Below, in pieces: positions 58,836-64,000 of a stretch of 64,000 nt of DNA; position 1 is the stretch's first letter; every line of letters begins with the position of its first letter. The notes beneath the pieces are model-generated. The model searched no databases and had not been told where the DNA came from. It saw only the letters and a list, made by a program, of their open reading frames with translations. A program made the translations under genes and the position numbers. The DNA is from Martelella sp. HB161492. Lineage in GTDB: Bacteria > Pseudomonadota > Alphaproteobacteria > Rhizobiales > Rhizobiaceae. The DNA is taken from positions 124,001 to 188,000 of the forward strand of contig NZ_JAATVV010000011.1 in assembly GCF_013184775.1 (NCBI RefSeq). Reading direction: 5' to 3'.

Positions 58836-58957
58836 GGCGGGCCTGACCTGAAAGACAAGGCCTGCCCCAGTGACTGACCGGAACGAAAGAATGCGTCCGC
58901 AGCTGTCGGACGCGGGAGTGAGACCAACCAATTGTTTCGCCCTGCCCTCATGCAGGG
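58836..58957 (+). repeat. Three consecutive hairpins upstream of the binding-protein gene
   Basis: Hairpin 1: GGCGGGCCT (58836-58844) with AGGCCTGCC (58858-58866), 8 of 9 bp. Hairpin 2: GCGTCCG (58893-58899) with CGGACGC (58907-58913), perfect. Hairpin 3: CCCTGC (58940-58945) with GCAGGG (58952-58957), perfect. They lie between the last permease and the binding protein; mRNA processing or stabilisation is the likely role, by inference. Confidence 0.6.
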
Positions 58958-58992
58958 TAACGCGGGCAGAAGCCCATCTCGTGGAGGAGAAT

Positions 58993-60318
58993 ATGAAACA
59001 TCGGATGAAATCGACTCTGGCCGGCGCGCTTTCGCTTGCCGCTCTTTGTGCGGCAAGCCCGGCGCTTGCCGACACCACGATCGAGTTCCAGCGCTTCTTC
59101 GGCGCCTGCGACGCGGAATTCGGCACCAATACCGACGTATCCAAGGCCGTCGGCGAATGCGGCATCATCACCTCACTGGTCAACGCGTTCGAGGCGGAAA
59201 ATCCCGATATCAAGGTCAATGTCACCACCGTCGAATGGCCCGGCTACGACCAGCTGACGGCGCAGTTTGCCGCTGGCGATCCGCCGGATGTCGTCACCAT
59301 TCACCAGTCCGTGCTGGGCGACTATGCCTCGAAGAACCTGCTGATGCCGCTGAATGATCTTCTCGCAAGCGAGGGCATCTCGGCTGACAGCTTCACCAAG
59401 GCAAGCCTTACGGGCGTCACCCGTGACGGCAAGATCTATGGTCTGCCGATCGATAACTGGAGCCAGCTCTGGCACATCGACATGGCGCTGTTCAAGGAAG
59501 CCGGCCTCGTCAATCCTGACGGCACGCCGATCCTGCCGACCAGCGTCGATGAGTTGATGAGCCAGGCCGCCCAGTTCCAGGAAAAGACCGGCAAGACCTA
59601 TATGACCATGCCGCTCTCGAACGAAACCGCCGCCTATACCCGCGATTTCTACACATATCTGCAGCAGCAGGGTTCTGATTTCTTCGGCGATCCCACCAAG
59701 ATCAACATCGAAACCCCCGAAGCCAAGAACGTACTGGAGATGTATAAGGAGCTCTATGACAAGGGCTACATCATCAAGGATGTCGATTACGGCGCGTCCC
59801 TCAATGCCTTCCTGGCCGGCGATGCCGGTGTCCATGAGGGCGGCACCTGGGTAATCGGCGACTATAACGCAGAGTCGGAAAAGGACGGGACGGCGCTCAA
59901 CAAGGGCGGCTATGAGGTCTACACCTATCCGCAGCTCTTCGACGGCCCGCGCTCGCAATATGCCGACGGGCACAGCCTTGCCGTCTCCAACGTCAAGCGT
60001 TCGGACGAGGACACCGCCGCGATCGGCAAGTTCCTCAAATTCATGTTCGATCACGATTACGACTGGAGCCGCACCGGCCACCTGCCCGCTGTTCAGGCCG
60101 TTCTCGACTCTGACCAGTTCAAGGCCCTGCCGCATCGTGCGACCGTGCTGGACCTCGCCCAGATCGGCACGCCGCTGCCGGGCGCTGTCCAGCGCCAGTT
60201 CGCCATTCAGGATATTATCGGCCAGGAAATGAATGCCGCCATGACCGGCCAGAAGAGTGTTGATGACGCGCTGAAGGACATGCAGGATCGCGTCAACGAT
60301 CTCCTGGCAAATATCTGA
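58993..60318 (+). CDS. Sugar ABC transporter substrate-binding protein (CUT1, family 1)
   Basis: 441 aa from the ATG at 58993 (SD GGAGGAGA). Sec signal peptide MKSTLAGALSLAALCAASPALA, cleavage near residue 26. The mature protein has TTIEFQRFFGACDAEFGTNTD with two Cys (Cys ~37 and Cys ~53) that may form a disulphide, then AAGDPPDVVTIHQSVLGDYASKN, the family 1 hinge region, and YGLPIDNWSQLWHIDMALFKEAGL. It binds the oligosaccharide for the permeases upstream; arabino-oligosaccharides are likely given the GH51 gene at the start of the unit. It is the last gene of the operon, followed by a hairpin and an intrinsic terminator. Confidence 0.92.
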   Translation: MKHRMKSTLAGALSLAALCAASPALADTTIEFQRFFGACDAEFGTNTDVSKAVGECGIITSLVNAFEAENPDIKVNVTTVEWPGYDQLTAQFAAGDPPDVVTIHQSVLGDYASKNLLMPLNDLLASEGISADSFTKASLTGVTRDGKIYGLPIDNWSQLWHIDMALFKEAGLVNPDGTPILPTSVDELMSQAAQFQEKTGKTYMTMPLSNETAAYTRDFYTYLQQQGSDFFGDPTKINIETPEAKNVLEMYKELYDKGYIIKDVDYGASLNAFLAGDAGVHEGGTWVIGDYNAESEKDGTALNKGGYEVYTYPQLFDGPRSQYADGHSLAVSNVKRSDEDTAAIGKFLKFMFDHDYDWSRTGHLPAVQAVLDSDQFKALPHRATVLDLAQIGTPLPGAVQRQFAIQDIIGQEMNAAMTGQKSVDDALKDMQDRVNDLLANI

Positions 60319-60340
60319 CCAGATAGGGGCTGGAGGACGC

Positions 60341-60376
60341 GAAATGCCGGAAACGTCCAATCAATTCCGGCATTTC
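60341..60376 (+). repeat. 12-bp perfect hairpin after the binding-protein gene
   Basis: GAAATGCCGGAA (60341-60352) pairs with TTCCGGCATTTC (60365-60376), loop 12 nt, 23 bp after the stop codon and 42 bp before the intrinsic terminator. It is probably a 3' end stabiliser or first terminator. Confidence 0.6.
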
Positions 60377-60417
60377 TGAACACGACAGGTGAAGCATTGC
60401 CTGTGTGGGCCCCGCCA

Positions 60418-60447
60418 ACGCGCGGCACTTCGGTGTCGCGCGTTTTT
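60418..60447 (+). terminator. Intrinsic terminator of the GH51/ABC operon
   Basis: ACGCGCGGCAC (60418-60428) pairs with GTGTCGCGCGT (60433-60443) over 11 bp (one G-U) around a TTCG tetraloop, directly followed by TTTTTG. It is a textbook Rho-independent terminator. Confidence 0.92.
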
Positions 60448-60474
60448 GTGTATGCAAGGTCTGGCTTGCATTTA

Positions 60475-60490
60475 TAGACCTATCGGTCTA
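60475..60490. promoter_or_regulatory. TetR (AcuR-like) operator
   Basis: TAGACC (60475-60480) and GGTCTA (60485-60490) are perfect inverted half-sites around a 4-bp spacer, 10 bp upstream of the TetR start codon. The half-site TAGACC is the form described for AcuR/DmdR-type and many TetR-MDR pairs. Confidence 0.8.
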
Positions 60491-60500
60491 CAAAATATGC

Positions 60501-61154
60501 ATGACAGCGAGCGCGCCAGTTCCGCAAAGGCCGAAACGCGGCCGCCCACCGCGTGCAGCCGATGATCAGGCGGCGCGCAAGGCACTGATCAATGCCGGCC
60601 TGGCGCTTTTGACCGAGCGTGGCTATGCCGCCGTTGGCCTTGACGAAATTCTGCGCCGAGCCGGCGTGCCGAAAGGCAGTTTCTACTATCACTTCGCATC
60701 CAAAGCGGATTTCGGCCTCACCCTGATTGCGGCCTACCACGATTACATGGCGCAAAAGCTCGATCGCTGGCTCACCGATGACAGCCTGCCGCCGCTGGAG
60801 CGTATCCGCGCCTTTGCAAGCGATTCCGAACAGGGCATGGCCCGCTACGATTTCACCCGCGGCTGCCTCATCGGCAATCTCGGATCGGAGACGCAGAGCC
60901 TTGTACCGGAATTTGAAGAGCGGCTGAAAGCCGTTCTCTCCGGCTGGGAGGCCCGGACCGCTCAATGCCTTGCACTGGCACAGAAAGACGGAAGCATTGG
61001 CCAGGATCAAAGCATTTCCGATCTTGCTGCCTATTTCTGGATCGGCTGGGAGGGAGCGGTGCTTCGCGCCCGGCTGGAACGGCATGGCGGACCGCTTCGC
61101 CTTTTCATCGACGGCTTCATGAAACTTGCAACACGGACAGGACCAGACAGATGA
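60501..61154 (+). CDS. acuR: TetR-family regulator, AcuR-like
   Basis: 217 aa from the ATG at 60501; the frame extends further upstream but would then include the operator. It has a Tet[55 protein letters not shown] (residues ~28-78), preceded by a basic [10 protein letters not shown] arm. The C-terminal domain [25 protein letters not shown]...[21 protein letters not shown] is the TetR_C type seen in AcuR, which senses acrylate and related compounds. Start and stop overlap with the next gene by ATGA (61151-61154), so it is co-transcribed with the acrylyl-CoA reductase it presumably regulates via TAGACC/GGTCTA. Exact ligand unproven. Confidence 0.85.
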   Translation: MTASAPVPQRPKRGRPPRAADDQAARKALINAGLALLTERGYAAVGLDEILRRAGVPKGSFYYHFASKADFGLTLIAAYHDYMAQKLDRWLTDDSLPPLERIRAFASDSEQGMARYDFTRGCLIGNLGSETQSLVPEFEERLKAVLSGWEARTAQCLALAQKDGSIGQDQSISDLAAYFWIGWEGAVLRARLERHGGPLRLFIDGFMKLATRTGPDR

Positions 61155-62143
61155 CCGACGCCATTCTCATCGAGAAATCCGGAGACGGCCAGACCGTTGC
61201 CGTAAAGACCATCGACATAAAATCGCTTGAGGATGGCGAAGTGCTGGTCGACGTCGCCTTTTCGACACTGAATTACAAGGATGGTCTGGCCATCACCGGG
61301 GCCTCACCCGTTGTGCGCAGTTTCCCCATGGTGCCCGGAATCGATTTTTCCGGCATCGTCCGCGAAAGCCGCCATCCGGACTACAGGGCCGGCGACCGCG
61401 TGGTTCTCAACGGCTGGAGCGTCGGCGAAAAATACTGGGGCGGGCTTGCGACACAGGCCAAGGTGCGCGGTGATTTCCTGGTCAAGCTGCCCGGTTCGCT
61501 CTCGTTGCGTCAGGCAATGGCGATCGGCACTGCGGGCTACACCGCGATGCTGTGCGTCATGGCACTGGAACAGGCCGGCGTGACGCCGGATCTGGGTGAA
61601 ATCGTCGTCTCCGGTGCGACCGGCGGCGTTGGCAGCGTCGCCACCTCGCTGCTGGCCGGACGCGGTTTCAATGTCGCCGCCATCACCGGACGGGCATCGG
61701 AAACCGATTATCTCAAAGCTCTCGGCGCATCATCGGTACTGGAACGGGCGGAATTTGAGGGCAAGCCGCGTGCGCTTGCAAGGGAGCGCTTTGCCGGCGG
61801 TGTCGACGTGGTCGGCGGCGTGGTACTGGCCAATATTCTGTCGATGATCCGCTATCGCGGCACGGTTGCCGCCTGCGGCCTTGCCGGCAGCATGGATCTG
61901 CCGACCAGTGTCGCGCCCTTCATCCTGCGCGGTGTCACGCTCAGAGGCGTCGACAGCGTGATGTGCCCGCTGGACGAGCGCATCAGGGCCTGGGCCCGCC
62001 TTGCCGACGAGCTGGACCGCGATGCCCTTGCGGCACTGACGACAGAGCTTGCCTTCGATCAGGTGATCGGCACGGCGCCGCTTTTCCTTCAAGGCAAGGT
62101 GCGCGGCCGGATCGTCGTTCCGATCAATTCGGCGCTTGAATAA
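61151..62143 (+). CDS. acuI: MDR-family NADPH oxidoreductase, acrylyl-CoA reductase (AcuI/YhdH)-like
   Basis: 330 aa, start in ATGA overlap with the TetR gene. AcuI/YhdH hallmarks: [13 protein letters not shown] near residues 42-54, [47 protein letters not shown], and the nucleotide-binding [21 protein letters not shown] (~150-170). There are no zinc ligands, as expected for this MDR branch. The family reduces acryloyl-CoA to propionyl-CoA and detoxifies acrylate, for example from DMSP breakdown, but no DMSP lyase gene is present here. A short hairpin follows its stop. Confidence 0.9.
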   Translation: MTDAILIEKSGDGQTVAVKTIDIKSLEDGEVLVDVAFSTLNYKDGLAITGASPVVRSFPMVPGIDFSGIVRESRHPDYRAGDRVVLNGWSVGEKYWGGLATQAKVRGDFLVKLPGSLSLRQAMAIGTAGYTAMLCVMALEQAGVTPDLGEIVVSGATGGVGSVATSLLAGRGFNVAAITGRASETDYLKALGASSVLERAEFEGKPRALARERFAGGVDVVGGVVLANILSMIRYRGTVAACGLAGSMDLPTSVAPFILRGVTLRGVDSVMCPLDERIRAWARLADELDRDALAALTTELAFDQVIGTAPLFLQGKVRGRIVVPINSALE

Positions 62144-62144
62144 A

Positions 62145-62160
62145 CGCCGTCAAAACGGCG
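62145..62160 (+). terminator. Short hairpin after acuI
   Basis: CGCCGT (62145-62150) / ACGGCG (62155-62160) with loop CAAA, directly after the acuI stop. No T-tract, so a weak terminator at best. The 186 bp from here to the next start show no gene; there is an AT-rich stretch around 62165-62235 likely to hold its promoter. Confidence 0.45.
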
Positions 62161-62346
62161 ATCCATCTTGATAAATTTGCAAGACCTACAGGCTTTTACC
62201 AGCTACGGTTCATTGCTAACTTGTTAATCAATGCCGCTGGACGCACCGGCGGCGCTTCAACCCGCAAGGGTCCGACCCCCTCGCTAGGCGCCCAGCCCCG
62301 CATATGCGGAGACCGATCGGCGCAATTCATCTGAAGGGACTGAAAT

Positions 62347-64000
62347 ATGGCGGAAAGCATTGCCCATTACATCGCGCGCTATCTCGGCGAAGCCGGCGTT
62401 GAGCGCATATGGGGCGTGACGGGCGACTCGCTCAATGGTCTGAGCGACAGCATCGGCCGGTTGAAAACGCTTGAATGGGTCGGAACCCGGCATGAGGAAG
62501 CGGCGGCCTTTGCAGCCGGCGCCGAAGCGCAGCTGACCGGAAAGCTTGCCGTTTGCGCCGGCTCCTGCGGTCCGGGCAACCTGCATCTGATCAACGGTCT
62601 TTATGACTGCAACCGCAACCATGTTCCCGTTCTGGCGATTGCCGCCCATATTCCGTCCTCTGAAATCGGCTCCGGCTATTTTCAGGAAACCCACCCACAG
62701 GAAATCTTCCGCGAATGCAGCGTCTATTGTGAGCTGATTTCCACGCCCGACCAGATGCCGCGCGTGCTAGAAGTTGCCATGCGCACGGCCATTGCCAAAA
62801 AGGGCGTCGCCGTGATCGTGCTGCCGGGCGATGTTGCGCTGAAAGCCATGCCAGAAGGCACGCCGATTCGCTGGAATACGCCGAAACAGCCGGTCATGAT
62901 GCCGCAGGAAAGCGACATTGCCGAGCTTGCCAAGATGCTGAACGCCGCCGGCAAGGTGACGCTTCTGTGCGGCGCGGGCTGTGCCGGTGCACGCACGGAA
63001 CTGCTCAAGCTGGCCGAAACCCTGCAGTCGCCGATCGTGCATGCGCTGCGCGGCAAGGAATTCGTCGAATATGACAATCCCTTTGATGTCGGCATGACCG
63101 GTCTGATCGGCTTTTCCTCCGGCTATCATGCGATGGAATCGGCCGATATGCTGCTGGTGCTCGGCTCATCCTTCCCCTATCGCGCCTTCTACCCCGACAA
63201 GGCAAAGATCGCCCAGATCGACAACCGCGCCGAAGCACTTGGCGCGCATACGCAGGTTGACCTCGGCATTCAGGCCGATGTTGCGGCGACGATTTCAGCG
63301 CTGTTGCCAAAGCTCAACGGCAATCGCAGCGGCTCCTTCCTCACGGAAGCGAAAAAACACTACGCCAAAAGCCGCAAGGCACTGGATGATCTTGCCACCG
63401 ATGACGGGCCCAAGGGCCAGATCCACCCGCAATATGTCGCACGCCTTCTCTCCGAGAAAGCCAGTGACGATGCCGTTTTCACCTGCGATGTCGGCACGCC
63501 ATCCGTCTGGGCCGCGCGCTATGTCGCCATGAATGGCAAGCGCCGCCTGATTGGCTCCTTCAATCACGGCTCGATGGCCAATGCACTGTCGCAGGGCATC
63601 GGTGCCCAGGCCCTCGACAAGAAGCGTCAGGTGATCGCCATGTGCGGCGATGGCGGCTTTTCCATGCTGATGGGCGACATTCTGACCGTGACCCAGTCGG
63701 ATCTGCCGCTGAAAATGGTGGTGTTCCACAACCGCTCGCTCGGCTTCGTCGCCATGGAAATGAAGGCCGGTGGCTATATTTCCGATTCGACCGATCTCTC
63801 CAGTCCCGATTTTGCCAAGGTCGCGGAAGCCGCCGGCATGAAGGGCATCAAGGTCGAGGATGCAAAGGCCCTGCCCGCCGCCATCGACGAGATGCTGGCA
63901 ACGCCGGGTCCGGTGCTGCTGGATGTGATGACGGCAAAGCAGGAACTCGTCATGCCGCCGCAGATCACGCTCGAACATGCCAAGGGCTTCAGCCTCTACA
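62347..64000 (+). CDS. poxB: ThDP-dependent pyruvate dehydrogenase (quinone)-like enzyme, PoxB family, cut by right edge
   Basis: 551 codons are visible with no stop before the end of the window; PoxB is usually about 570-580 aa, so only the last ~20-30 residues are missing. The sequence has three domains. The PYR domain has [23 protein letters not shown] at the start and [36 protein letters not shown] with the ThDP-activating Glu (RHEE). The central FAD/nucleotide domain is next. The PP domain has the ThDP/Mg motif [33 protein letters not shown] (GDG...N). It oxidatively decarboxylates pyruvate to acetate, feeding electrons to ubiquinone at the membrane. The gene stands alone downstream of the acuI unit. 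The SD-like GGGAC lies ~10 nt before the ATG. Confidence 0.9.
   Translation, partial: MAESIAHYIARYLGEAGVERIWGVTGDSLNGLSDSIGRLKTLEWVGTRHEEAAAFAAGAEAQLTGKLAVCAGSCGPGNLHLINGLYDCNRNHVPVLAIAAHIPSSEIGSGYFQETHPQEIFRECSVYCELISTPDQMPRVLEVAMRTAIAKKGVAVIVLPGDVALKAMPEGTPIRWNTPKQPVMMPQESDIAELAKMLNAAGKVTLLCGAGCAGARTELLKLAETLQSPIVHALRGKEFVEYDNPFDVGMTGLIGFSSGYHAMESADMLLVLGSSFPYRAFYPDKAKIAQIDNRAEALGAHTQVDLGIQADVAATISALLPKLNGNRSGSFLTEAKKHYAKSRKALDDLATDDGPKGQIHPQYVARLLSEKASDDAVFTCDVGTPSVWAARYVAMNGKRRLIGSFNHGSMANALSQGIGAQALDKKRQVIAMCGDGGFSMLMGDILTVTQSDLPLKMVVFHNRSLGFVAMEMKAGGYISDSTDLSSPDFAKVAEAAGMKGIKVEDAKALPAAIDEMLATPGPVLLDVMTAKQELVMPPQITLEHAKGFSLY

Overview
This window looks like chromosomal (or chromid) DNA of an alphaproteobacterium of the Rhizobiaceae or a close relative. 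The base composition is GC-rich. There is an rlpA-tmk pair, a complete alpha-galactoside (agp) locus laid out as described in Sinorhizobium, an acuR-acuI-type pair, many ABC sugar/peptide importers, and one copy of what looks like a rhizobial intergenic palindromic repeat. No phage, transposase or CRISPR array was seen.

Layout. 1-1.3 kb: start of tmk (runs off the left edge, TTG start) and an RlpA lipoprotein, both on the minus strand. 1.6-3.8 kb: tRNA-Ser(UGA), a VOC-fold protein and its TetR-type regulator, which carries a premature TAG but still has a clear operator, then an outer-membrane beta-barrel protein. 4.1-5.1 kb: nitroreductase with an N-terminal extension. 5.4-14.0 kb: one long plus-strand operon encoding an Asp/Glu/hydantoin racemase, a spermidine/putrescine-type ABC importer, a HyuA-like protein and two DUF917 paralogues. 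It meets a convergent LuxR/MalT-type regulator tail-to-tail with a 40-bp overlap, which suggests import and ring-opening of a hydantoin-like or thiohydantoin-like compound. 16.9-18.0 kb: RES/Xre toxin-antitoxin pair. 18.2-19.0 kb: a small ribbon-helix-helix-like protein with an apparently leaderless promoter, coupled to an SRPBCC protein. 19.2-22.5 kb: two LysR regulators with a cupin and an EamA transporter.

22.6-36.6 kb: a single 14-kb gene for a giant (4665 aa) type V autotransporter whose passenger is built from about 56 glycine-rich repeats of roughly 65 residues. It contains a 390-bp tandem duplication and two non-repeat charged inserts. 37.2-39.3 kb: a small TPR protein, and a core-MetE-like methionine synthase under a cobalamin riboswitch. 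39.4-42.7 kb: a LysR/MFS divergent pair with a long nested hairpin in between, and a Tat-exported beta-carbonic anhydrase.

42.8-53.0 kb: the alpha-galactoside locus agaL1-agpA-agpB-agpC-agpD-agaL2 (minus strand) with divergent AraC activator agpT. 53.1-60.4 kb: an ArsR-fold regulator, a GH51 arabinofuranosidase, a 41-codon leader ORF and a CUT1 ABC importer, together an arabino-oligosaccharide uptake and hydrolysis unit closed by a textbook intrinsic terminator. 60.5-64 kb: a TetR (AcuR-like) regulator with a perfect TAGACC/GGTCTA operator, an acrylyl-CoA reductase-like MDR enzyme, and a ThDP-dependent pyruvate dehydrogenase (quinone)-like gene cut by the right edge. The common theme is uptake and catabolism of plant- or soil-derived nutrients, plus one very large cell-surface protein.
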